A stretch of DNA of 64,000 nucleotides from Oscheius sp. JU75. Lineage: Eukaryota; Nematoda; Chromadorea; Rhabditida; Rhabditidae. The position numbers and the translations under genes were made by a program. The stretch lies in NCBI GenBank assembly GCA_037178855.1, contig JASJZC010000006.1, positions 4,898,001 through 4,962,000 of the forward strand, given 5' to 3'. Within the stretch, counting starts at the first letter, position 1. The number at the start of each line of letters is the position of its first letter. The notes below the pieces were generated by a model. The model was not told the DNA's origin. It ran no database searches and saw only the letters and a list, made by a program, of their open reading frames with translations. Positions 35,062 through 45,411 of this stretch are shown piece by piece.

Positions 35062-38026
35062 ATGAAGCCTCTCTTCCTATTCGGTAGTTTTGTCTAGCCG
35101 TTTTCTAATTTTTCTTTCAGTGGGGACGCTTGTTCTTGCTTCGGCATTCAAGACGCTGGAGGAGGTGGTGGGAAATTGGACAGATGTGACCAGTGAGGTA
35201 GTCAATGGAGTCAAGCTGCCAGATAAACTGTCGCCGTTTATCAATAAGACGGCTGTGGCTGAGTTTAAAAAAAAGAACTCTTCCTACACGGTGAGTACAG
35301 TAGGCATCTTTAGGTTACGGTATCATAGAACTGAGTCCCTACTGTTTTCTATTGATCTTCAGCATTAAACTTGTGCGTATTTTTCAGGAGGACTGGGTCA
35401 TCCGGGACGAGGATGTAACCGAGGCTGAGGAGGAAGTGTCTGAATCACTGAACAGAGCCAGCTACGATGGAAAGAAGACGACCATTACTGTCTCATCTCA
35501 GGCAGGAATGCAGTTATACCAGCATTGGCTAGATCAGGCTGTTTCGGGTCTGATGGCTGCCGTAGCTACAAAAAAGTAATATTATATACTTTTCGGAAGT
35601 TCGCGAAATTCAGGCTTCGGGATGTGGAGAAACCGGAGAAGAGAGCGCATAGAGTCTGTACAAAAGATGCCAAGACGGTTCATGCTCATGCCAAATGTGT
35701 CGCCGCCCTTTTGGATGCTCCTGAAGGAAAAAATGATGTTCCAGTGGTCAAGAAGGCTCTCGGCATGAAAAAAGGTTCGTCTTTAATGCAATCTTTTTAG
35801 CCCAGCTTTCAGGCAAGAAGAAGTTTCGTAGCAGTGAGAAGAAGAGTGCTGAGAGGAAGCTAAAATCTTCAGAACGTCCCAACAAGTCTTCGAAACGTCG
35901 CTCCTGGCTCAAATCGGCTGAGAGAAATCGGCGAGAAAGAACCCTGAGAAAATCATCCGAAAGAAAACTCTCAACCTCGGCTGAGAAGCGTCTTAAGATC
36001 AAGAAACTTTCCTCAAATCCCAAGAAAAGAAAGTTCACCAAGCCCCGACGAATCGACTATTCGAAATCTTCCTCAATGGAGAAGAACAACTGGACCGGAT
36101 CGTTCAGACACAAGAGAGAAGTTGCCTCGAAGCCAGCTGCAAAGGGATATAGGATTGTCAACAAGGTATTGCGATCAGCAGTGAAAAATATATCCTTCAG
36201 AAAACATATAAAATGGCCAGTGTTGGACAAGTCTCTCCCTTCTCCCTGATGGCCAAAAAGTTGACCGAGGCAGTCCGAAGCTTCAAGAAAGCAGACAAGG
36301 AACAGAAGGGGTGAGTAAGAGACAGTTGGAACATTTCGACCCTTCCAGATGGAAAGACACTTTGGACGAGATTGCCGACGAGGGAAGGAAGTTGAAGAAA
36401 AAGGAGAAAGTCAAGAAGCTCTTCCGCAAAAGGATGGAACTGTTCAGCAAAGTCATGACTGACGCCGGAGTGGATCCCGATGCCGGTCTGGATGCCCTAG
36501 ATCTGGGAATGTTCAAGGACGACCCGGCTTCTGAAAGGGAAGAGGCGAAGAAGGAAGCGGAAGAAGTGGAGAAGAAGATGACTCCGGAACAGAAGGCTAT
36601 GAGACAACCGATCAAACTTATCAGAGATGGCGTCAAGTTGGGTCTTCGACTGGCTGGACAGAATGTGTCCGACTTTGACGACAAGACTCTGAAAATGATC
36701 TCTCCGAAGATCATGTCTCTGGTCCCGGACGAGGAGGATAACAGGAACAGGACAGTCAATCTACTCTCTCCTTCTCTGTTCTCTCTCCACAATGAGTCTG
36801 GTCCTCACGAACATTTCAGGTAAAAATTGTACCTTCTGATTTCTTTGAATCTGGTTCAGTCTTTCTAACATCATGAGGACCCTAGGAAAGGGCAGTGAAG
36901 ACGAATGGATGAATTTTGTCTTCGAGGCCAGTGGAGTCTCGGATGCTGTCGGCTACATGAAGGTTCATTCATTTCCCTTTTCATTTTGACCGAATCTTCA
37001 GCAAATCAACGAGAAGGAAGAGAGAGAAGAGTACGCCAAACAGAAGGGGCCCAACGGACAGCCACTGTACTTCACCAGAGAGAATCTGACCCAAGAATTC
37101 GGAGAGCACGAGGGTCTTAGGGCTGATCACATGCAGAAGTTGCACTCGATGTTCAGTCAGGAACAGGTCCCTTCGGCTTGTTACTTGGAAATACCAAAAG
37201 TTTCAGTTCAACAAGCTCAATGATACTGGCTATGTGTCCTTGACCAATCCACAACTGGACTTCCTCTACGGACCCGAGTCTCCCTACAATAACAGTGAAG
37301 CTCTTGGCAGACTGCAGAATCTGACAGAGGAAGACCATAAAAAGGCTATTGACCATACTATCCGATCGTTGGCCAGAGAAGAGATTGCCTTCAAGGCACA
37401 GAGAGAGAAGGATCTCGTACTGTCGCCTGTAGTCTTATCTCCGATTATCAACAGTCCAGCGACGGCTTCACAGGTGAGAATAGTTTGATCTGACTGTCGG
37501 ATTTCTTATATCGTTGTTGTATAATTAAGTAACATTCTTTCAGGCTCTGATTCTCTCTCCCGTCTTGCTCTCCCCGCTCATCCAGTCCCCTGCAGTCTTC
37601 GGATCTGTCATCCTGACTCCGTGGGCCTTCGTACCAGTAATTCTCTCTCCTCGAGTTTTGGGTCCCGTCGTCTTGTCGCCTATCGCTTTTGCCCCGATCA
37701 TCCTCTCTCCTCTGGCCCTTGTTCCTGTCATTCTCAGTCCTGGAATCTTCCTTCCCTTCATCCTCTCCCCGTTTGTTCTCACTCCTTTCATTCTCAGCCC
37801 TGTAGCCTTCGCCCCTATCATTTTGAGTCCTTTCGCCCTGTCTCCCTTCATCCTGGTGCCCAATCTCATGGCTCCCATGATTCTGTCTCCTTTCGTTCTG
37901 TCTCCTCTGATTCTTTCGCCTCCCGCCATTTCGGCCTTCGTGCTCAATCCATACGCGCTCAGTCCCGTTATCAAGTCAGATGGTTTTGCCTTCACCGCCG
38001 TTCTTTCCCCCAGTTGGCTCAGTTAA
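35062..38026 (+). CDS. MLT-10-like secreted moulting protein with LSP repeats
   Basis: Resembles C. elegans MLT-10 and its paralogues, secreted proteins made in hypodermis and needed for moulting. The first exon (35062-35083) plus 35121-35290 gives a signal peptide (MKPLFLF, then VGTLVLASA). A conserved-looking Cys pair region ([20 protein letters not shown]) follows. After it comes a Lys/Arg/Ser-rich block (about 35812-36165) with repeats of the type S-[SA]-E-[RK]. Next is the folded MLT-10 core ([13 protein letters not shown], then [29 protein letters not shown] and [10 protein letters not shown]). The C-terminus, from 37414 on, is a long array of about 20 short ILSP.x.xPx units ending SPSWLS. 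Exons are many with short introns. The stop lies 159 bp from the convergent Cys-repeat gene. Function is inferred from family only. Confidence 0.88.
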
Positions 38027-38185
38027 TAATGTCCCGTACGAGTAATAATAACAATTTATATAACAATATTTACAACACGTGTCTGATACAGACGACCTAT
38101 GCGAAAGACTGAGATTTTGAGCGACAAGATGGACCGGTTGAAAACGGGGATTGTGAAGGACTAGAAAGGATGAGCGACGTTGTGG

Positions 38186-40537
38186 TCATGGGCAACGGCC
38201 ACACGTTCTGGGACATTGCACCGTCATGGCCGCATAGTACTGGAAATAGTATGGCAGGAGAAATAAAGCGACTCACCACTGCATTGTTGCAAAATTTGGC
38301 CAGGCTGAGACATTCGGAACAGCCAGTTCTGGGATCGACCTGGTCAGCACAGGAATCTGAAAATATACATATCTGCCTCTTTGTCCAAAAGACGTACCTG
38401 TTGTAACAGTACCCGATACCGTACATCGCCCACAAGTAGCTGGGCACTGTATCGTCATGATGGTATAGAACTGAACTCTTGCCATTGCCATAGCAACAAA
38501 AACAACTCACATTTGGATTATTGCATAAATTTGCCATCCTCGTGCATTCTGAGATACCTGTCAAGGCATTTATCCTATCCGTACAGGCTGAAACAAAACT
38601 GTGAAAGAGACTAAAAACTTTTCCTGACTTGAGTTCACTATGGTTGTGGTTGAACAGCGGTTACAAGTACGTGGGCATTGTTCTGTCATGGCTGCATAGT
38701 ACTGAAGCTCTTTTTTGTGATAAGTAAGAAGAGAAGTCTTACAGTAGGACTGTTACACAGGTAACCTCTTAAGTAGCAATCAGTAACTCCAGTTGACGGA
38801 TTGACTCTGTCGACACATGTTACCGTTGCCGTCGTTGTTGTGGCCGCCGTAGTAGTGGTGGTAGTTGTCGTCGTCGTGGTCACTCCAATTTCACTGTTAA
38901 GACAGCAGAACTGATTGGCAGTATTGGGATTGAGACAGGTATAGCCAGTTGGACAGAGCTGTCCGACACAGTTACCGATTCCCCCGGGTGTCGCACATGT
39001 CTGCAGGGTAGGAACATCGATCTGAAGAATGCTGGTCAAGGAGAAAAACGATATCTACCTCAGTATTCAGACAACAGAACTGGTTAACTGTGTTTGGATT
39101 GATGCATGTGTATCCGGTTGGACAAAGTTGACCTACACAATTACCAATTCCTCCCGGAGTCGCACAAGTTTGTGTAGCTGGAACATCAATCTGATAATTG
39201 CAGTATGACGTCTGGCAGATTCCCACTCACCTCAGTGTTGAGGCAGCAGAACTGATTGACAGTATTGGGATTGATGCAAGTGTAGCCCGTAGGACAGAGC
39301 TGACCGACACAGTTACCAATTCCACCGGGAGTTGCACAAGTCTGTATTGCAGTTGGGACATTGATCTGGGAGAATGCATAATCTAGAAAAACTTCCAAAA
39401 ATTACCTCATTGTTTGCACAGCAGAACTGATTGGCTGTGTTCGGATTGATACAGGTGAAACCAGTGGGACAGAACTGGCCGACACAGTTACCTATGCCTC
39501 CTGGTGTCGCACAGGTGTCTGTCCCTGTAGGATTGATAATCTAAAGAATATATCATAGACTCTACCACTGTCCCTGGCTCTCTCTCTCTCTCCCTCTCTC
39601 TCCCTCGATTAATGCTCCCACCATCCAACTGTTTCTCAGTCCTTGAACAAAAGAGACGCACGAAGTTACTGAAAAACTTTAACGGCCGTGGTAATTTTCG
39701 CGCCCGGTGTCATCTTACAGGAAAGAAGCGCGAACTTTGAGACATGATCTTCAAGTCACACGGTTTTGTTTGAAAGCAGCCCGCGCGCTCGGGTACGGGA
39801 TTGTTCTCACTTACAGGCCAAGAAACGGAGCTCCCGATTGGGAGACAGACTACCAGTCAAACATGACATCCGATGCGCGCTAAACTTTCAAGAGGGGCGA
39901 ATGATTTCTGGAGAGAGTAGTGTTTGAAGCACTCTACGGTTATTTTGGGTCTAGTTTTTCTGGGACTTTGAGTCAGGAAATGCAACATGCAACAGAGAAA
40001 CAATAATATGGATATCCATATGAACCATAGAGGAGAATCTTAGGAGTTCGTTTTTCTACATAGATGGAACAATTATTGGATACGAGAGCGAATAAAACCA
40101 AAAGTTTGATGCGCCTTTGCGTTGGATAGAAAGTTAAGATGGGTCGAAAGAATAATTACCAATGACGAAGAAGGCTGGTCAAATAAGCATAAAATGGATT
40201 CCACGTGAGGGACGGCGGAAATCATTGGTTCAGGAAGACACCAGAAGAATGAAAGCAGTTAAGAGACACTCTTGCCACAGGCATAATGACACAGTAAACA
40301 CAATAAACAATATGAACAAAAAAACAGACCTCGTCATTGGCGCAACAGGTCGGAGTTGCAGAATTTGGATTGATACAGGTCGCTCCAGCCGGACACAGCT
40401 GTCCCACACACCCTGAAAACCACAGCTTTTCTTTTTTTAGAAATTGACCTACTTCCAAGTCCATCAGGTGTCTGACACTGCTGCTGTGAAGTGACCAGAT
40501 GAAACAAGAATATGGGAAAGACTATTGTGAAGATCAT
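38186..40537 (-). CDS. Secreted Cys-repeat protein with Thr linker and ShKT domains
   Basis: The start ATG 40537 encodes a signal peptide (MIFTIVFPIFLFHLVTS). Five tandem Cys-rich units follow, each of the form TPGGIG-N-CVGQ-[LF]-CP-[TA]-G-x-TC-[IL]-NPN-x(5)-CC. Each sits on its own exon and is preceded by a short linker of the I-[DN]-VP type. The unit resembles nematode CC/lustrin-type Cys-rich repeats. A run of about 11 Thr plus Ala/Thr then leads to three ShKT modules: Y-Y-A-A-M-T-[EV]-QCPRTC-x-RC is clear in the first and last, and the last ends CGRCP at the stop 38186. The intron between units 1 and 2 is about 790 bp and holds a CT microsatellite. An extracellular matrix, mucin-like or cuticle role is inferred. 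Exact exon joins in the ShKT part were only partly worked out. Confidence 0.82.
39579..39606. repeat. CT microsatellite
   Basis: A near-perfect (CT)n tract with scattered CCC interruptions, inside the long intron between Cys units 1 and 2 of the minus-strand secreted protein gene. Confidence 0.8.
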
Positions 40538-42538
40538 CGAGATGAATGGGAGTTTCTGCAAAAGTCTGTTTTTGGGATGAGACGTGTGCGTAGACAGAAA
40601 AGGTGGGGTTGGAGACACTCGGAGAAAAGCTAAGCCCGAAGCTGTGAATGGGGATGGGGAGATGGCTCACTAACACAACGCGGTATGCACAACGAATTTG
40701 TGTTCGGGGCGCGACGGTGCGTCCCCGGAGGCGGGTTGGAAACAAAAGGAACTTGGTCAGTCTATCAAGGAGATGGGACGTGGAATCGAGTAATGAGAGA
40801 AGGAGGATCAGATTCTCAGGCTCTCCTCTCCGAAAGAGATGGAGGCGGCTACTATGTATAAACTGTTGAGAAATGTGGTCGAGCTTGAAAGTGACAGAAT
40901 GATAAATTTGAACAGTTAGTGTTCTGGATAAGGTTCAGAACTGAAAGAACTATTGGACGGTCCGGGGAAAACCAAGGAATACGGTGATTTTGGACAGAGC
41001 ACTGGGTACATGGCCCGGCTAAAGACAGTCTGACCCGCGAACAGAGAGAAAAGAACTCCTTAGGCCAAGTCAAAAAACTGTACTCTTTAGTGAAAGTGAG
41101 ACTCTTCTCGGATGTCGAAAGAAGCCGCGCGGACACTCTTGCACAAAAGTGATTTGATGTTTGCCGGGGGCTACACGTGGTAAAAATGAGAACTGGACAA
41201 AGTACAGAAGCCAAAGATTTCAGTTACAAGAAGTTACCTAACAGTTCACAGGTTCACAGTATTAGTCATTCTTGTCGCTCTGGGTACATAACCTATGTTT
41301 GCCTGTCAGGGTTCGTCCAGTTGGTAATCTTACACCTATGGGCTGAGAGTTCAAATTGTTACCTTTCTCGGTTCTTTCTGTGGTTTGCGTGGTGTGTGCT
41401 CAATCCAAGATCAGGAACAAACAGTATCAATCGTTAAGAGGTGGCAAAGACAACAGATCCTGAGACAGACACAGAGAGCGTCTGTGATTGTCCAGTATGG
41501 CTAACTGAAGGCTCCTCCTAGTTCCTTTTTGGAACAGAGAGTCAAACATTCTTAGAACCTCGCAATGTCCTTGATTCACACGCGTTCGACGCGAGTGAGC
41601 CGTTTTTTGGCGGTATCCCGGAGTGAGAAAACTGAGCCTACGATAAACAAACGTGGGGAAAATACAGATCTGTAGAGTTGCGAAAGGACCGACTTCGAAG
41701 CCATAATCAGATACCATGACCCGACGGGTATGTTCGCGCCTAAGGACCATGTGCCTTTTTCGGGTGCGGTCAGATTGTGTGAGCAAGTCAAACATCTTCA
41801 CCAGCATTACGTTATAAGTAAGATTTACCGGCATACCTAGTACAGTGGGGTCGCGTCATAACGTACCTTTCGCTATAACGTAGCTGGGCCTGCACAAAGT
41901 CGATTTTAGTCTCGTTATAACGTGCCTTCTCAATATTTTCGCTTGGCACCATTGAAAAATTGCTGGTTTTTTTTTGCTCGGGCAGACATATTTTCGAAAT
42001 TTTTCCAAGATTCAAAAGTGATATTTCTTCTATCTTTTTTACCTCTTTTCTTCTCTTTTCTCACGCAAGTTAGGCTAGCTTAAATTGTTATAACGTACTC
42101 CTCGGCCTGTACGAGGGGGTACGTTATAGCGCGACTCTACTGTAGCTCCATAGTAAGATCCCCTCGTAATTAGTTGCAATGTATTGTGCTCCAAAGCGAT
42201 CGATAGAAACAGAACACTTACCTCAAAACTCTCTAATTAGGTGAACATTTGCATTGACTACAGTTAAACTGGATTTCAACGACAACTTGAGCTTGTCGTC
42301 GGTGAATCCTAAAAGAACCTTCATGCTACATCCTGGCTATTTGATGGTGTATTTACTTCACAACTTTTCAAAAACATGTGCCACAAGTCTCCAGCTAAAG
42401 TATGCTTTCTGACCACAAACAGAACACCTCTGGGTGTCTCATCGTGTTTACACACGTTCGGAGCCCAGCTGCGGGAGAAGCTGTGAGAAAGTCACCCATT
42501 CAGATCTTTTTACCGAGCTTTTGCACATGTCTGTTTAT
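40538..42538. other. Intergenic region containing a pogo-like MITE
   Basis: This 2 kb stretch between two minus-strand genes has one identifiable feature, the MITE at 41841-42144. A small perfect hairpin, CGCGTTCGACGCG, occurs near 41580-41593. Minus-strand frames at 41430-41830 have no recognisable content. The region upstream of 40537 presumably contains the promoter of the Cys-repeat gene. Confidence 0.45.
41841..42144. mobile_element. Non-autonomous Tc1/mariner-superfamily (pogo/Tigger-like) MITE
   Basis: About 304 bp including TA at both ends, consistent with a TA target-site duplication. The left terminus is TACAGTGGGGTCGCGTCATA and the reverse complement of the right terminus is TACAGTAGAGTCGCGCTATA; both are followed by ACGTACC. 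The CAGT-(A/G)-GA-(A/G)-x-CGCxxTATAACG style is typical of pogo/Tigger/Fot1-type inverted repeats. The motif TATAACGT occurs several more times inside, in both orientations. There is no transposase frame, so it is non-autonomous. Confidence 0.8.
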
Positions 42539-43458
42539 TTAGTGAATGATACGTAGGAGAAGATCAAATTTGTCTGGAGCCAGTTGACGACGATGCTTCT
42601 GGCAGAAACTGTTGGCGAGTTTACAGCTCAGACGGTACTTGGCAAACGGCTGAATCTCCATCTAGGTTTATATTTTTCAAGATAAAAAGAGTGTCCTACT
42701 TTGCGAAGAACAGCGATCAGATCTTCTGGTTCAAGTTGGCTCAAAGGTAGCTGTTTTCTGAATAGTAGCAGTTTCAAGCTATGAATACTGTCCTACTTAT
42801 TCCATCTCACGTCCAGTTGTAAGAGCTTCAAAATGATCCAGTTCAAATTTCTATCCATCGGTGTAAATATTCGTTTCCTCCTGAATCTACTTGCATAGTT
42901 ATAAATAACCGTAACTAATGAGCCCAGGTGAAATCCTCTCGTCAAAAATAAAAGGACAAGAGTCGACATAAACAAAGTCAAAAGAACATGGGGAGTTTGT
43001 GAGAAGAGTTCCGGAATGTTCCAGACTTGTTCACTGCTCCAAAAGCCATTGATTTTCAGACATTCGGGAGTGGATGGAGAACAGATATAGCTAGATGGCT
43101 GACACCAAAAATAGACGGTCTTCGAGGGTATTTTCATCTGAAAGAAACAGTAGAAGCTGACTGAAAACCTTCACATCTTTTCTCCAAAAATCAGTAAAAC
43201 TGACCTGTTCATGACCGATTTCCTGCCTCAAATCGTAGGAACATACTGTATAGTAGTCACTGTCCACGTAAATTTGTCCGACATAGTTTTCAAGATCTTC
43301 CTTTCGCCAAAAATAGTCCACACCCTTGTGCCTGAAAACAGTTTAACTTGTTCTTTTTACGGAACTTACCCAAAGAAAGGATCCGGGCTAGTATCAGATA
43401 ATCTAACTGAATCCAACCGTTGTAAAAGTCGCTCTGCTCCTAGGTTTCCATTGTCCAT
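42539..43458 (-). CDS. Hypothetical single-pass membrane protein, N-terminus unresolved
   Basis: I do not recognise the family. Minus-strand exons read from MDNGNLGAERLLQRLDS at 43458 to about 43370. Then come HKGVDYFWRKEDLENYVGQI... (ending GHEQ), an exon beginning MKIPSKTVYFWC, one beginning KQLPLSQLEPEDL, and a last exon ending LLLRIIH with TAA at 42539. Features: Cys/Tyr/Trp-rich segments with repeated FW, a single strong hydrophobic helix (LLTLFMSTLVLLFL) followed by basic residues (RFRRKRIF), and a basic C-terminus (CQKHRRQLAPDKF). A possible upstream signal-peptide exon (MRKLRGLIVAWWFLLFL, ATG 43688) lies 230 bp away, but its phase does not join cleanly. Extracellular N-terminus and cytosolic C-terminus are inferred. 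Confidence 0.5.
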
Positions 43459-43817
43459 CGAAGAAGCAAAGTAAGTAGAGACGACCCCTATCAAAGAATA
43501 TTGATTGACCTAATAGGGTCAAGTAAGGCTCAGTGAACAAGGTGGCTCGCAGTCCCACACAGTTAACCGTATATTACGTCCTTCTTTCAAAAAAATCTAA
43601 AGACAACAAAATACGAGGCCCACGGTAACTTTTGGCTCAAGAACAACAGAAACCACCAGGCCACAATTAACCCTCGAAGCTTCCTCATAATTATCCATCG
43701 CCATTTCACTCTCCTTCGAAATACACGCCAGTTACACCTGTTCCCCGAGCACCTGCTCTTCTATAATTATATTATGTGGCAACACCCTTGACTCGCAGTC
43801 ATTTCCGCTCCTTCCAC
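43459..43817. other. Divergent intergenic region with a possible upstream exon
   Basis: This 359 bp separates the hypothetical membrane protein (minus) and the third 7TM receptor (plus). On the minus strand an ATG at 43688 opens a signal-peptide-like stretch that could be the first exon of the hypothetical gene. I could not find a donor/acceptor pair of matching phase. Confidence 0.35.
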
Positions 43818-45227
43818 ATGGGTTTCCTTCCGGATCTCCTCGACTTTTTCAGCAATGCCTTCCTGATGTTCTCTATTCCAATGCACTTTCTGCTATTTCG
43901 AGCTCTGTGGCAGATGAGAAAGAAGCTAAACAACTCGTTCCATGTTCTGGTTAGACACATTTGTGAGTTCTGAACTATTTCCAAATCTGAATTGAACCTG
44001 GTAACTTTGGATTCAAGAAGGAAGGAAGACTTGTTCTTTGTTCAATCCTCAGATACTCATTTGAATCTCCGTTCACTTCTTGAAACAATACCTAATCTCT
44101 CCGAATATAAGATTCGTTTTGCGGGATGTTATCAATCAGACGCTGTACAGCCACATTTTATCACAAGTCTTTCAAACGAGGGTTTTTCAGCATTTTTGTC
44201 TCTGGTCTGTTCTATAATTCGGATCTTCATCGGACTGCCCAGTACCCATTATCCTCTGGACAATGTGATCAGGCTGTATCCTCGACTGACGAATATTGGT
44301 AAGGGACGGTGATAGAATGAGTACAAAGACAAGACTCTTAGAAGATGAGAGATAGACAGAGCTAGCAACTTTAGGGGGTTACTGATCCAGATTTCTCTTT
44401 TCCAGTCGGCTACATCATAGACCTCGAACAGGTCTCGTTGTCTCTGGCCGTAAATGTAATTCACGCCTTCACTGCCGTCAATCGACTATTAGCCATCATG
44501 ATCCCCCGTCTCTATCAAATTCTTATGTCCGCAAAAACTGCTACATTGTTGTGTTTCCTGTCGACTGTATCCTTTGTTCTTATTCGACTACCCAGTTTCT
44601 GGGTGGGCTTCATAGCCTTCACTCCGGAAGACAATACTACCAGTAAGTTTCTAGTGAGACAATACAGGCTCATACAAATTTAGGCGTACTGTATGTGCTG
44701 CAAAGACAGGACGTTATCGACGCCTACGTGTACAGGATGATAATTCCTGTGGGGCTTCTAACCACCTTCATAATCTACCTCTGCTACGCTATCATTGCCA
44801 TCAAAATCACCTTGTCTAAGGTAGTCTCCAATAAGTAATCTACTGAGACCAAAGATTCAGATTCTACACCACGAACACCTGCAGAAATCATTGAGAAAGG
44901 CGACGATTGCAGCTGCTGTGTCATCCTTCGGTGCCATCCTCATCATGACTGTCGTCGTTCTCCAGCAGTACTTCTGGGTAGCCTGGAAACTAAACTTCCT
45001 CCCAGCTGACTGGTATACGGCCGTGTTCGGGCTCGGAGTCTGCTATAATCTCAGTGTGCATCCATGGTGTCTCATGATAATTTTCCCTGATGTAAGGTTC
45101 TTGCCGGAGGACTGAATAATGGAGCTTTTAGATCAGAAAAAAGATGTTCAACTGCGGCTACGAGCTACAGCCGAAGAGATCTACGGTAATGACAGTAGTT
45201 CAGTCGTCTCACTTCGTAAAAACATAG
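43818..45227 (+). CDS. Nematode 7TM chemoreceptor-like protein, dispersed third copy
   Basis: Paralogue of the tandem pair at 13206-15602, 28 kb away on the other strand. Exons 43818-43962, 44191-44298, 44406-44642, 44684-44820, 44861-45091 and 45132-45227 join in frame to 317 aa. Shared motifs: NNSFHVLVRHI, GYIIDLE, AVNRLLAIMIPRLY, YLCYAIIAIK, WYTAVFGLGVCYNL, SVHPWCLMIIFPD and IRKKM. Intron positions 1-3 and the last are identical to the pair; an extra intron splits the exon between helices 5 and 6. Intron 1 is 228 bp. All helices are present and there are no stops. Class within the Srx/Srv/Srxa-like set is uncertain. The stop lies 184 bp from that of the convergent importin gene. Confidence 0.8.
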
Positions 45228-45411
45228 ACTATTTAAATGAACAGAGTAGTAACTAGACTCTTTAACAAGGAACAACAAACGAACAACCTGTTCAACGCGT
45301 TTGGAAGGGAGTAACAACAGTTCTCTACTACTCTTCAGTAGACCAGGAATATGTAGGAAATAGTAACGATAAGCAAAACATGGGGAAGAAATTACCGGGG
45401 GAATAGGGAGT

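Noticed and set aside
37540-38112. Long open frames antisense and in another sense frame to the MLT-10 tail
   Set aside because: They are created by the repetitive ILSP-coding sequence; only the sense frame continues the upstream exons.
41427-41834. 135-codon minus-strand frame
   Set aside because: It begins beside the MITE, has no recognisable motif and no acceptor or neighbouring exons.
41841-42144. Repeated TATAACGT boxes considered as a CRISPR-like or tandem array
   Set aside because: Spacing and orientation are irregular and the whole is explained by a TA-flanked inverted-repeat element in a eukaryotic genome.
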